In this document: piece after piece, positions 44,167 to 52,769 of the stretch
How the letters are laid out: the number at the start of each line of letters is the position of its first letter
How positions within the stretch are numbered: position 1 is the first letter of the stretch
Assembly (NCBI GenBank): GCA_002434305.1
Contig: DJJU01000007.1
Span: 124,001-188,000, forward strand
Reading direction: 5' to 3'
DNA from: Alicycliphilus sp. UBA6560
GTDB taxonomy: Bacteria > Pseudomonadota > Gammaproteobacteria > Burkholderiales > Burkholderiaceae_C
Length of the DNA: 64,000 bases
Position numbers and translations under genes: made by a program
Notes under the pieces: model-generated
Database searches by the model: none
What the model saw: the letters and a program-made list of their open reading frames with translations, nothing else
Told to the model about the DNA's origin: nothing

Positions 44167-47054
44167 GCGACCACCCCTTCTTCCTGGATGGCCTGCACCA
44201 CCTGCTCCATCTTCATGAATCTCGATCCTTTCACCAGCACGCTGCCCGCCTCGGGCAGGGCCTTGCGCAGCGCTGCCAGCAGCGCCGCCATGTCTTCGAA
44301 ATGCCGGGCGCGCTCGCCGCAGGCGACTGCGGCATGGGCGCTCAGGGTGCCCAGCGCGTAGACCTGCTCGATGCCCACATCCCGCGCATGCGCGCCTGCC
44401 TCGGCGTGGAACTGCGCACCCTGGTCGCCCACCTCGCCCATGTCGCCCAGCACCAGCACGCGCGGCGCCGGCAGCTCGGCCAGCACATCGATGGCGGCGC
44501 GCACCGAGTCGGGGTTGGCGTTGTAGCTGTCGTCCACCACGGTGATGGCGCGGCCGGCCCGCTGCAGCGCGAAGGCGCGGGAGCGGCCGGTCACCGGCCG
44601 GAAGGCCTGCAGCCCCTGCGCGATGGCCGCCAGCGGCGCGCCCGCGGCCAGCGCGCAGGCCGTGGCGGCCAGGGCGTTGGCCACGTTGTGCCGGCCGGCG
44701 ATGGACAGCCGGATGGCAAAGTCGCCGGCCGGGGTGGCGATATGCACCTGCCAGCCGCCGTCCTGCCAGTCCGCCCGGGTGGCGTACACGTCGCTACCGT
44801 CGCCGAAGGTGAGGCAGCGGCGCGCGCCGGCCAGGCCTCGCCACAGCGGGGCGAAGGCGTCGCCCGCCGGGAAGACGGCCGTGCCGCCCTCCGGCAGGGC
44901 GGCCAGCACGCTGCCGTTCTCCTGCGCCACGGCCTGCACGGTGTGCATGAATTCCAGGTGCTCGCGCTGGGCGTTGTTGACCAGCGCCACCGTGGGTTGC
45001 GCCATGGCGGCCAGGCGGGCGATCTCGCCCGGGTGGTTCATGCCCAGCTCCACGACCGCCGCGCGGTGCGTGGAGCGCAGGCGCAGCAGCGTCAGCGGCA
45101 CGCCGATCTCGTTGTTGAAGTTGCCCCGCGTGGCCAGGGCCGCATCGCCCAGCCAGGCCTGCAGCACGGCGGCCGTCATCTGCGTGACGGTGGTCTTGCC
45201 GTTGCTGCCCGTCACGGCGATGAGCGGCAGCGGGTGCTGGGCGCGCCAGCCTTCGGCCAGCGCACCCAGGGCGGCCAGGGTGTCCTGCACCTCGATGCCC
45301 GGCAGGCCGGCCTCTTGCAGACCGCGCGCGGCCAGCGCCGCCACGGCGCCGCCGACGCGCGCCTGGGGCAGGAAGTCGTGCGCGTCGAAGCGCTCGCCTG
45401 CCAGCGCCACGAACAGGTCGCCGGCGGCCAGGGTGCGGGTGTCGGTGTGCACGCGGGCGATCGGCGTGGCGCCGTCGCCCACCAGGCGCGCCTGCGGCAG
45501 GCGCCGTTGCACCAGGGCGTGGGCCTGGGCCAGCGTCATCTGCGGCGCGGCGGGGCGCAGGGCCAGCGCAGCACGGGCCTGCTCCAGGTCGGAGAACGGC
45601 CGGCGCACGCCCTGTGTTTCCTGATAATCCTCATGGCCCTTGCCGGCGATCAGCACCACGTCGCGCGCATCGGCCTCGGCCAGCGCCAGCCGAATAGCGG
45701 CGGCGCGGTCAGGCTCGGCGCGCACGCTGGTGCCAGCGATGGTGCCCGCCAGGATCTGGTGGATGATGGCCGCGGGCTCCTCGCCGCGCGGGTTGTCACT
45801 GGTCACGATGACCTGGTCGGCGCCCTTTTGCGCCACGGCGCCCATCAGCGGGCGTTTGCCCGCGTCGCGGTTGCCGCCGCAGCCGAACACGCACCACAGC
45901 CGCCCGCCGCGCTGCGCTGCCATGGGCGCCAGCGCCGCCAGCGCCTGCGCCAGCGCGTCCGGCGTGTGGGCATAGTCCACGGCCACCAGCGGCTGGTCGG
46001 GCGCGGTGATCTGCTGCATGCGCCCGGGCACCGGGTGCAGCCGGGCGCAGGCGCGCACGGCGTCCTCCAGCGGCACACCCAGGGCGCGCAGGCCGGCGAT
46101 CACGCCCAGCAGGTTGGACACGTTGAACAGGCCCACCAGCTGCGTCTGCAGGGGCACGCTGTGCACGCCCTCGGCCACAGTGAAGGCCAGGCCGGCGCCG
46201 GTGGTGACCACGTCGCGCGCCTGCAGCCGGGCCGGGCCCTGCATGGACACGCTCCACAGGTCCAGCGGGCGCCCGGACAGGCTCTGGTGCAGCTCGGCGC
46301 CGCGCGCGTCGTCGACGTTGACCACCGCTGCCTGCAGCCCGGGCCAGTCGAACAACTGGCTCTTGGCCTGCCAGTAGGCGGCCATGCTGGGGTGGTAGTC
46401 CAGGTGGTCCTGCGTGAAGTTGGTGAACAGCGCCACGCGGATGTGCGTGCCGGCCAGGCGGTGCTCGGCCAGGCCGATGGACGACGCCTCGATGGCGCAG
46501 GCGCCGTGCCCGTCCTGCACGAAGCGGGCGAAGGCGCGCTGCAGCCGCACCGGGTCGGGCGTGGTCAGGCCGGTAGAGGCCAGGTCCGGCGGCACGCCAA
46601 TGCCCAAAGTGCCCACCAGAGCGCATCCAGCCTGCGCGGGCAGCTTCTCTTTCGATAGCACGTTGAGGGCTTCTGCCAGCCACCAGGAGGTGCTGGTCTT
46701 GCCGTTGGTGCCGGTGACTGCCAGCACCTGCAGGCGCTGGCTGGGCTGGCCGAACCACTCGGCGGCGATCTGCCCCGTGGCGGCCTTCAGGCCGTGCAGC
46801 GCCGCGACGGCGTCGCCCGCACCGCTGAAGTCGAACGCCTGCACGCCCTCGCCTTCCACCAGACAGGCGGCGGCGCCGCGCGCCAGCGCATCGCCCACGT
46901 GGGCGCGGCCGTCGGTGGCGGCGCCGGGCCAGGCGATGAAGCCGTCACCGGGCGCCACCAGCCGGCTGTCGGTCTGCAGCGTGCCGGCCACGCGCTCGCG
47001 CAGCCAGTCCACGGCCTGCTGCAGCGATGCCAGCACGAGCGGCTGCGCGGTCAT
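44157..47054 (-). CDS. murE-murF: Bifunctional MurE-MurF ligase fusion
   Basis: 965 residues in one uninterrupted frame. Residues 1-505 are MurE: ATP loop AVTGTNGKTSTSWW, FTNFTQDHLDYHPSM and TSDNPRGEEP, whose DNPR selects meso-diaminopimelate. Residues 506-965 are MurF: starts MTLAQAHALVQRR, ATP loop AVTGSNGKTTVTQM, VVDDSYNANPDSVRAAI. The short Ala/Pro joint ALRPAAPQ links them with no stop or separate ribosome site. Natural MurE-MurF fusions are known in Burkholderiales (for example Bordetella). The fusion would channel UDP-MurNAc-tripeptide. Residues about 132-151 hold an R60-like sense segment. ATGA overlap with ftsI. Confidence 0.96.
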   Translation of the reverse strand: MTAQPLVLASLQQAVDWLRERVAGTLQTDSRLVAPGDGFIAWPGAATDGRAHVGDALARGAAACLVEGEGVQAFDFSGAGDAVAALHGLKAATGQIAAEWFGQPSQRLQVLAVTGTNGKTSTSWWLAEALNVLSKEKLPAQAGCALVGTLGIGVPPDLASTGLTTPDPVRLQRAFARFVQDGHGACAIEASSIGLAEHRLAGTHIRVALFTNFTQDHLDYHPSMAAYWQAKSQLFDWPGLQAAVVNVDDARGAELHQSLSGRPLDLWSVSMQGPARLQARDVVTTGAGLAFTVAEGVHSVPLQTQLVGLFNVSNLLGVIAGLRALGVPLEDAVRACARLHPVPGRMQQITAPDQPLVAVDYAHTPDALAQALAALAPMAAQRGGRLWCVFGCGGNRDAGKRPLMGAVAQKGADQVIVTSDNPRGEEPAAIIHQILAGTIAGTSVRAEPDRAAAIRLALAEADARDVVLIAGKGHEDYQETQGVRRPFSDLEQARAALALRPAAPQMTLAQAHALVQRRLPQARLVGDGATPIARVHTDTRTLAAGDLFVALAGERFDAHDFLPQARVGGAVAALAARGLQEAGLPGIEVQDTLAALGALAEGWRAQHPLPLIAVTGSNGKTTVTQMTAAVLQAWLGDAALATRGNFNNEIGVPLTLLRLRSTHRAAVVELGMNHPGEIARLAAMAQPTVALVNNAQREHLEFMHTVQAVAQENGSVLAALPEGGTAVFPAGDAFAPLWRGLAGARRCLTFGDGSDVYATRADWQDGGWQVHIATPAGDFAIRLSIAGRHNVANALAATACALAAGAPLAAIAQGLQAFRPVTGRSRAFALQRAGRAITVVDDSYNANPDSVRAAIDVLAELPAPRVLVLGDMGEVGDQGAQFHAEAGAHARDVGIEQVYALGTLSAHAAVACGERARHFEDMAALLAALRKALPEAGSVLVKGSRFMKMEQVVQAIQEEGVVACS
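46602..46658 (-). repeat. R60-like copy 11 (inside murE part, sense)
   Basis: On the coding strand: GCTATCGAAAGAGAAGCTGC, then CCGCGCAGGCTGGA and GGTGGGCACTTTGGGC. Read as LSKEKLPAQAG; the TAG-position codon is AAG. A weaker match than copies 8 and 10. Confidence 0.5.
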
Positions 47055-48799
47055 AGGGATTCCTCCACCGGGTTGGCGACGATCAGCGGCTTGACAGCCA
47101 CGTCCGGCTGCACGCCCATCAGGCGCAGGGTCTGTTGCACCACCTCGCTGAACACCGGCGCGGCCACGGCGCCGCCGTAGATCACGCCGGCGCCGGGTTC
47201 GTCCACCATGACGGCGACGATGATGCGCGGGTTGTCCACCGGCGCCAGGCCGGTGAACCAGGCGCGGTACTTGCCCGTGGCGTAGCTCTTGCCCACCTGC
47301 TTGCGCGCCGTGCCCGACTTGCCACCGACCGAGTAGCCCACGGTCTGCGCCTTCTGGCCGGTGCCGCCGGGGCCAGCGGCCATCTGCAGCATCTTGCGCA
47401 CCTCGTTGGCGGTGCGCGCCGAAAACACCGGCACCCCGGCGGGCGGGTGGTCGGTCTTGAGCATGGTGGCCGGGATGATGCGGCCCTCGTTGGCGAACAC
47501 GGTGTACGAGCGCGCCATCTGGAACAGGCTGGCCGACAGGCCGTAGCCGTAGCTCATGGTGGCCTGCTCGATGGGGCGCCAGCTCTTGTAGGGGCGCAGG
47601 CGGCCGCTGACGGCGCCGGGGAAGGTGAGCGCGGGCTTCTGACCGAAACCCAGCGCCGAGAAGGTCTCCCACATCTCCTGCGCCGGCATCTGCATGGCCA
47701 GTTTGGTGGTGCCGACGTTGCTGGACTTCTGCACCACGCCGGCCACGGTGAGCACGCCGTAGTTGTGCGTGTCATTGATGGTCGAGCCCGTGATGGTGAG
47801 ACGCCCGGGCGTGGTGTCCACCAGGGTATCCGGGCGCACGCGGCCGCTTTCCAGCGCCAGGCCGATGGTGATGGGCTTGATGACCGATCCGGGCTCGAAC
47901 ACGTCGGTCAGCGCCCGGTTGCGCAGCTGCTCGCCGCTGAGCTTGGTGCGGTCGCTGGGCGAGTAGCTGGGGTAGTTGGCCAGCGCCAGCACCTCGCCGC
48001 TGCGGGCGTCCAGCACCACCACGCTGCCGGCCTTGGCCTTGTGCAGCTGCACCGTGTCGCGCAGCTTCTGGTAGGCGAAGAACTGCACCTTGCTGTCGAT
48101 GGACAGCTGAAGGTCGCGGCCGTCGACCGGCGGTACCTCGGCGCCAACGCCCTCCACCACCCGGCCCAGGCGGTCCTTGATCACGCGGCGCGAGCCCGGC
48201 TTGCCGGCCAGTTCCTTGTCGAAGGCCAGCTCCATGCCTTCCTGGCCGTGGTCCTCCACGTTGGTGAAGCCCACGATGTGCGCCGCCGGCTCGCCTTCGG
48301 GGTATTGGCGCTTGTATTCCTTACGCTGGTAGATGCCCTTGATGTTCAGCGCCGCCACCTGCTGGCCCACGTCCCAGTCCAGCTGGCGCTTGATCCAGAC
48401 GAAGGTCTTGTCCTCATTGGCCAACCGGGCCATCAGCGCGGGCAACGGCATGTCCAGCAGGCGCGCCAGGGCCTTCAGGCGCGCGCGGCCCTCGGCGCTG
48501 TCGTTGTCCACGTCCTCGGGGATGGCCCAGATGCTGGCCGCCGGCACGCTGGAGGCCAGGATCAGCCCGTTGCGGTCCAGGATGCGGCCGCGGTTGGCCG
48601 GCAGCTCCAGCGTGCGGGCGAAGCGCACCTCGCCCTGGCGCTGGAAGAAGTCGTTGCCGATGACCTGCACGTAGGCCGCGCGCCCGGCCAGCGCAAAAAA
48701 GCCCAGCGCCACCAGCGCAACGATGAACTTGCTGCGCCACACGGGCGTTTTGGCCGCCAGCAGCGGGCTGGAGGTGTAGGCGACGGCGCGGCTGCTCAC
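47051..48799 (-). CDS. ftsI: Septal peptidoglycan transpeptidase PBP3
   Basis: 582 residues. Cytoplasmic tail, membrane helix about 23-45, class B PBP pedestal, then transpeptidase with FEPGSVIKPITIGLALESG (catalytic Ser of SxxK), SSNVG (SxN) and GGKSGTARKQ (KSG). Cross-links septal wall; partner of FtsW. Overlaps ftsL (start) and murEF (stop) by ATGA. Confidence 0.97.
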   Translation of the reverse strand: MSSRAVAYTSSPLLAAKTPVWRSKFIVALVALGFFALAGRAAYVQVIGNDFFQRQGEVRFARTLELPANRGRILDRNGLILASSVPAASIWAIPEDVDNDSAEGRARLKALARLLDMPLPALMARLANEDKTFVWIKRQLDWDVGQQVAALNIKGIYQRKEYKRQYPEGEPAAHIVGFTNVEDHGQEGMELAFDKELAGKPGSRRVIKDRLGRVVEGVGAEVPPVDGRDLQLSIDSKVQFFAYQKLRDTVQLHKAKAGSVVVLDARSGEVLALANYPSYSPSDRTKLSGEQLRNRALTDVFEPGSVIKPITIGLALESGRVRPDTLVDTTPGRLTITGSTINDTHNYGVLTVAGVVQKSSNVGTTKLAMQMPAQEMWETFSALGFGQKPALTFPGAVSGRLRPYKSWRPIEQATMSYGYGLSASLFQMARSYTVFANEGRIIPATMLKTDHPPAGVPVFSARTANEVRKMLQMAAGPGGTGQKAQTVGYSVGGKSGTARKQVGKSYATGKYRAWFTGLAPVDNPRIIVAVMVDEPGAGVIYGGAVAAPVFSEVVQQTLRLMGVQPDVAVKPLIVANPVEESL

Positions 48800-49122
48800 G
48801 AGGGGGCCTTCCCGGGGCCTGCCGCAACAGCGGCGGAAGCGGCCGGCGCACCGGCGCGGCCGTCATCCGTGACGTACTGGGTGATGGCGGGCGTGGCCAT
48901 GCGCATGTTCAGGCGGTCGCGCGCCAGGCGCTCCACGCGCAACGGCGTGGCCTGGGCGCGCTTTTCCACCTGCAGGCGCTGCTGCTCGGTGGCCAGCTGG
49001 CGCGACTCGGCCAGGGCGCGGTGCAGCTCGGTGTACAGGCGGCGCGACTCGTACTGCGTGTGCACGAGATACAGGGCGCTGGCCATCACGGCCAGCAGCA
49101 GCACCACGCTGAGCCGGGTCAT
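48796..49122 (-). CDS. ftsL: Cell division protein FtsL
   Basis: 108 residues. Short N-terminus, one membrane helix (MTRLSVVLLLAVMASALYLVH, about 3-22) and a periplasmic leucine-zipper-like coiled coil (25-70), then an Ala/Gly-rich tail. Forms FtsQLB complex. Recognised by position between rsmH and ftsI as much as by sequence, because FtsL is poorly conserved. ATGA overlaps on both sides. Confidence 0.93.
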   Translation of the reverse strand: MTRLSVVLLLAVMASALYLVHTQYESRRLYTELHRALAESRQLATEQQRLQVEKRAQATPLRVERLARDRLNMRMATPAITQYVTDDGRAGAPAASAAVAAGPGKAPS

Positions 49123-50045
49123 GCCGGGGTCTCCGTGCGCTCGGCCACGCGCATGACGGCGCTGCGCGCGCGCGGGTTGGCGGCCACTTCGGCCGCGCCC
49201 GGCTTCACCCGCGCCACGGCCGCCAGCCGCATGGGCTGCGGCTGGGCGAAGGGCGCGCGCCGGTCGTAGACCTCCTTGGTGTGCTGGGCAATGAACTGCT
49301 TGACGATGCGGTCTTCCAGCGAATGGAAGCTGATGACCACCAGCCGCCCGCCCGGCGCCAGGATCTGCAGGCTGGCTGCTAGCGCCTGGCGCAGCTCTTC
49401 CAGCTCGGCGTTGATGAAAATCCGAAAAGCCTGAAAGGTGCGCGTGGCCGGGTGCTGGCCAGGCTCGCGGGTCTTGACCGTGCCAGCCACGAGGTCGGCC
49501 AGCTCGGCAGTTCGCGTGATCGGGCCCTGCTTTGTGCGCCAAGCAGCAATCGCCTTTGCAATGGGGCCAGCAAACCGTTCTTCGCCATAGTCACGTATCA
49601 CCTCCGCTATCGCGGCCGGATCGGCCGCCGCCAGCCAGTCGGCCACGCTCTGGCCGCGCGTGGGGTCCATGCGCATGTCCAGCGGGCCGTCAAAACGAAA
49701 ACTGAAGCCCCGCCCGGGCTCGTCGATCTGGGGCGAGCTCACACCCAGGTCCAGTAGCAGGCCGCTGGCGCTGGCCGCGGGCAGCTCGCCCAGGTGGGAA
49801 AAGCCCTCGTGGCGGACGGACAGGCGCGCGTCCTGGATGCTCTCGGCCTCGGCGATGGCCTGGGGGTCCTTGTCGAAGGCCACCAGCCGCCCGTCCTGCG
49901 CCAGGCGCGACAGGATCAGCCGCGAATGCCCGCCGCGCCCGAAGGTGCCGTCCACGAAGGTGCCGTACGCGCCCAGCGGGCCGCCGAGCAATGCATCGAC
50001 AGCCTCGCCCAGCAAGACTGTGGTGTGCCGCAGGGGCGCGTTCAT
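49119..50045 (-). CDS. rsmH: 16S rRNA (cytosine(1402)-N4)-methyltransferase
   Basis: 308 residues (MraW). HTTVLLGEAVDALLG, VDGTFGRGGHSRLILSRL (SAM loop), LLLDLGVSSPQID, GRGFSFRFDGPLDMRMD and VVISFHSLEDRIVKQFI. Its start is 9 nt after the mraZ stop. Confidence 0.97.
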   Translation of the reverse strand: MNAPLRHTTVLLGEAVDALLGGPLGAYGTFVDGTFGRGGHSRLILSRLAQDGRLVAFDKDPQAIAEAESIQDARLSVRHEGFSHLGELPAASASGLLLDLGVSSPQIDEPGRGFSFRFDGPLDMRMDPTRGQSVADWLAAADPAAIAEVIRDYGEERFAGPIAKAIAAWRTKQGPITRTAELADLVAGTVKTREPGQHPATRTFQAFRIFINAELEELRQALAASLQILAPGGRLVVISFHSLEDRIVKQFIAQHTKEVYDRRAPFAQPQPMRLAAVARVKPGAAEVAANPRARSAVMRVAERTETPA

Positions 50046-50054
50046 GTGGGCCCC

Positions 50055-50471
50055 TTAAAACGAAAAATCCCGAAGGACATCGGGCATCTGCGCCTGCATG
50101 GCCTCGGCTTCGCGGGCCTCGTAGGTGCTCTTGTCCCACAACTCGAGATGGGTGCCCATGCCCAGCAGCACTGCCTCCTTGGACAGGCCGGCGGCGGCGC
50201 GCAGCTCGGGCGAGACCAGCACGCGACCGGTGCCGTCCACCTCCACATCCATGGCGTTGCCCAGGAAGATGCGCTTCCACCACTGAGCCGACATGGGCAG
50301 CTGGGCGATGCGTTCGCGGAACTGCTCCCACTGCGCACGCGGGAAGACCATCAGGCAGCCGTCGGGGTGCTTGGTGATGGTGAGTTCGCCGCCCAGGGCG
50401 TCACGATGCCGGGTCGGCACGGACAGCCGCCCCTTGGCATCCAGACTCAGCGATGACGCCCCTTGAAACAC
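50055..50471 (-). CDS. mraZ: Transcriptional regulator MraZ
   Basis: 138 residues, two SpoVT-AbrB-type halves: MFQGASSLSLDAKGRLSVPTR and VDGTGRVLVSPELRAAAGLS each carry the DxKGRxxxP-type DNA-binding loop. First gene of the dcw cluster and, by knowledge of E. coli and Mollicutes, an autorepressor of it. Its operator is seen just upstream as a four-fold 10-bp repeat that overlaps the promoter. Confidence 0.97.
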   Translation of the reverse strand: MFQGASSLSLDAKGRLSVPTRHRDALGGELTITKHPDGCLMVFPRAQWEQFRERIAQLPMSAQWWKRIFLGNAMDVEVDGTGRVLVSPELRAAAGLSKEAVLLGMGTHLELWDKSTYEAREAEAMQAQMPDVLRDFSF

Positions 50472-50535
50472 GGAAACTGAACCCCTCGGTCGGTATGGCC
50501 TTCACAGCGCGATGACGAAAAAAGCGCGTCGGAGG

Positions 50536-50570
50536 CCACTTTTCACCACTTCATTGCACTTTTTTGCACT
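50536..50570 (-). promoter_or_regulatory. MraZ operator: four AGTG[C/G] boxes, 10-bp period
   Basis: Read on the minus strand: AGTGC, AGTGC, AGTGG, AGTGG, each separated by 5 nt (plus-strand CCACT or GCACT ending at 50540, 50550, 50560 and 50570). Equal spacing of one helical turn places all four on one DNA face, as expected for the ring-shaped MraZ. Resembles the AAAGTG-type boxes known for Mollicutes MraZ. Confidence 0.85.
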
Positions 50571-50595
50571 GTAGCAGGAAAAGCACACCAGGCAA
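50568..50595 (-). promoter_or_regulatory. mraZ promoter
   Basis: Minus strand -35 TTGCCT (50590-50595), 16-nt spacer, -10 TACAGT (50568-50573). The start point falls near 50561, inside the MraZ boxes, so MraZ bound there would block polymerase. Leader about 90 nt. Confidence 0.65.
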
Positions 50596-50651
50596 GGGGG
50601 CATGCCATAACATTTTGCAATGAAATCAAGGACTTAGCCGGCAAAGCTCAG

Positions 50652-50702
50652 CCCTTGCCTGGCAAAAAAACCTTGCCAGCCAAGCAGTTAGCTGCTGCTA
50701 TG
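50652..50702 (-). repeat. R60 repeat copy 12 (degenerate, upstream of mraZ promoter)
   Basis: CCCTTGCCTGGC..AAAAAACCTTGCCAGC then CAAGCAGTTAGCTGCTGCTA contains R60 elements in disordered form (GCTTGGCTGGC, TAGCAGCAGC). Only partly alignable. Confidence 0.4.
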
Positions 50703-50722
50703 GAAGTGGTTTGTGAAGCACC

Positions 50723-50739
50723 GGCGGGCCTTGCCCGCC
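50723..50739 (-). terminator. Hairpin after hslU, weak terminator candidate
   Basis: GGCGGGC (50723-50729) pairs with GCCCGCC (50733-50739) 4 nt past the hslU stop. No T-run follows in the minus direction, so it may only be a 3' end stabiliser. Confidence 0.4.
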
Positions 50740-50743
50740 TTCA

Positions 50744-52063
50744 TCACAGGATGTATCGGGACAGATCCTCATCCTGGCTCAAAGACGCCAGCCGCTCGTC
50801 TACGTAGGCCGCGTCCACCACCACCGTCTGACCCGACAGGCGGGTGGCGCCGAAGCTGACTTCGTCCAGCAGCCGCTCCATCACCGTGGCCAGGCGGCGA
50901 GCGCCGATGTTCTCGGTGCGCTCGTTGACGTCGCAGGCGATCTGCGCCAGCCGGGTGATGCCCTCGGGGGTGAACTGCAGCTGCACCCCCTCGGTGGCCA
51001 GCAGCGCCTGGTACTGGCGCACCAGCGAGGCGTCCGTCTGGGTCAGGATGGCCTCGAAGTCCTGCGCGGACAGCGAGGCCAGCTCCACCCGGATGGGAAA
51101 GCGCCCCTGCAGCTCGGGGATCAGGTCGCTGGGCTTGGCCAGGTGGAAGGCGCCCGAGGCGATGAACAGCATGTGGTCGGTCTTGACCATGCCGTATTTG
51201 GTGGACACGGTGGTGCCCTCCACCAGCGGCAGCAGGTCGCGCTGCACGCCCTGGCGCGAGACCTCGGCGCCGCCAGCCTCCTGGCGGGCGGCCACCTTGT
51301 CGATTTCGTCGATAAAGACGATGCCGTTTTGCTCGGCATTCGCCAGAGCGCGCTGGCGCACCTCGTCCTCGTTGACCATGCGGGCGGCCTCCTCGTCGGT
51401 CAGCAAGCGCAAGGCCTCGCCGATCTTGAGCTTGCGCGTGCGCCGCCGTTCCTGGCCCATCTGGCTGAACATGCCGCGCAGCTGCTCGGTCATCTCCTCC
51501 ATGCCCTGCGGGCCCATGATTTCCAGCTGCGGGCGGGCCTCGGCCAGTTCGATCTCGATGTCCTTGTCGTCGAGCAGGCCCTCGCGCAGCTTCTTGCGGA
51601 ACACCTGGCGCGCCGTGCTGTCGGCCGGCGGCTCGCCGGTGCGGGCGCTGGGCAGCAGCACGTCCAGAATGCGCTCCTCGGCCGCGTCCTCGGCGCGGGC
51701 ACGCAGCTTCTTCATGTCGGTCTCGCGCGTTTGCTTGACGGCGACCTCCACCAGGTCGCGCACGATGGCGTCCACATCCTTGCCCACGTAGCCCACCTCG
51801 GTGAACTTGGTGGCCTCCACCTTGATGAAGGGGGCGTCCGCCAGGCGCGCCAGGCGGCGGGCGATCTCGGTCTTGCCCACACCCGTGGGGCCGATCATCA
51901 GGATGTTCTTGGGCGTGATCTCCTGGCGCAGACTGCTGTCGACCTGCTGGCGCCGCCAGCGGTTGCGCAGGGCGATGGCCACGGCGCGCTTGGCGCCGGC
52001 CTGGCCGACGATGTGGCGGTCGAGTTCGGAGACGATCTCCTGGGGAGTCATGGACAAGGACAT
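50744..52063 (-). CDS. hslU: ATP-dependent protease HslUV, ATPase subunit
   Basis: 439 residues. AAA+ unfoldase: TPQEIVSELDRHIVGQ, Walker A GPTGVGKTEIAR, Walker B IVFIDEIDK, an I domain (about 110-240) and sensor 2 ENIGARRLATVMERLL; C-terminal YIL tail that docks into HslV. Start taken at MSLSMTPQE; ten more codons upstream are open but unlike the family. An R60 copy lies between it and hslV. Confidence 0.97.
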   Translation of the reverse strand: MSLSMTPQEIVSELDRHIVGQAGAKRAVAIALRNRWRRQQVDSSLRQEITPKNILMIGPTGVGKTEIARRLARLADAPFIKVEATKFTEVGYVGKDVDAIVRDLVEVAVKQTRETDMKKLRARAEDAAEERILDVLLPSARTGEPPADSTARQVFRKKLREGLLDDKDIEIELAEARPQLEIMGPQGMEEMTEQLRGMFSQMGQERRRTRKLKIGEALRLLTDEEAARMVNEDEVRQRALANAEQNGIVFIDEIDKVAARQEAGGAEVSRQGVQRDLLPLVEGTTVSTKYGMVKTDHMLFIASGAFHLAKPSDLIPELQGRFPIRVELASLSAQDFEAILTQTDASLVRQYQALLATEGVQLQFTPEGITRLAQIACDVNERTENIGARRLATVMERLLDEVSFGATRLSGQTVVVDAAYVDERLASLSQDEDLSRYIL

Positions 52064-52084
52064 GCTGCGGCCTGCCTGAAAAAA

Positions 52085-52146
52085 TAGAGCCAAATTGGCC
52101 TCCAGACCTTGCCAGTCAAGCGCTGGAAGCCATCAAAAGAGAAGCA
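52085..52146 (-). repeat. R60 repeat copy 13 (intergenic, hslV-hslU)
   Basis: Minus strand GCTTCTCTTTTGATGGCTTC, then CAGCGCTTGACTGGCAAGG and CTGGAGGCCAATTTGGCTC. Sits within the hslVU transcript between the two genes. Confidence 0.85.
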
Positions 52147-52158
52147 ACCGCCGGCCGC

Positions 52159-52707
52159 TCAGAGCGTCTCGACGGTGTGGTGCATGTTGGTGTAGATGCA
52201 CAGCTCGCCGGCGATGGCCAGCGACTTGCGGACGATGTCCTCGGCCGGCAGATCGGTGTTGTCCAGCAGCGCCTTGGCCGCCGAGTGCGCGTAGGCGCCG
52301 CCCGAGCCGATGGCGACGATGCCCTGTTCAGGCTCCAGCACGTCGCCGTTGCCCGTGATGATCAGCGAGGCGCTGTGATCGGCCACGGCCAGCATGGCCT
52401 CCAGGCGGCGCAGCACCCGGTCGGTGCGCCAGTCCTTGGTCAGCTCGATGGCCGCGCGCGTCAGGTGGCCCTGGTGCTTTTCCAGCTTGGCCTCGAAACG
52501 CTCGAAGAGGGTGAAGGCGTCGGCCGTGGCGCCGGCAAAGCCCGCCAGCACCTTGCCGTGGTGCAACTTGCGTACCTTGCGGGCCGACCCTTTGACGACG
52601 ATGTTGCCCAGGGTGACCTGGCCGTCGCCGCCGATGGCGACCTGGACGCTGCCGTCCGGGCGCTCGCGCCGCACGCTGAGGATGGTGGTGCCGTGAAACT
52701 GTTCCAT
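52159..52707 (-). CDS. hslV: ATP-dependent protease HslUV, peptidase subunit
   Basis: 182 residues. N-terminal threonine peptidase: MEQFHG is removed to expose Thr7 (TTILSVRR). GGDGQVTLGN, KVRKLHHGKVLAGFAGATADAF and GSGGAYAHSAAKAL. Forms a double hexamer capped by HslU. Precedes hslU by 95 nt (R60 copy in between). Confidence 0.97.
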   Translation of the reverse strand: MEQFHGTTILSVRRERPDGSVQVAIGGDGQVTLGNIVVKGSARKVRKLHHGKVLAGFAGATADAFTLFERFEAKLEKHQGHLTRAAIELTKDWRTDRVLRRLEAMLAVADHSASLIITGNGDVLEPEQGIVAIGSGGAYAHSAAKALLDNTDLPAEDIVRKSLAIAGELCIYTNMHHTVETL

Positions 52708-52769
52708 GGGAGAGGAAATGGGGCGGGGCCGCGCGTTTGCAACCACGCCGGCGCGCCGGGCGGGCCGCT

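Noticed and set aside
49518..49570. Low-GC part of rsmH with resemblance to R60
   Set aside because: The encoded residues (PIAKAIAAWRTKQGPITRTAELA) align without gaps to ordinary RsmH proteins; composition alone is not enough.
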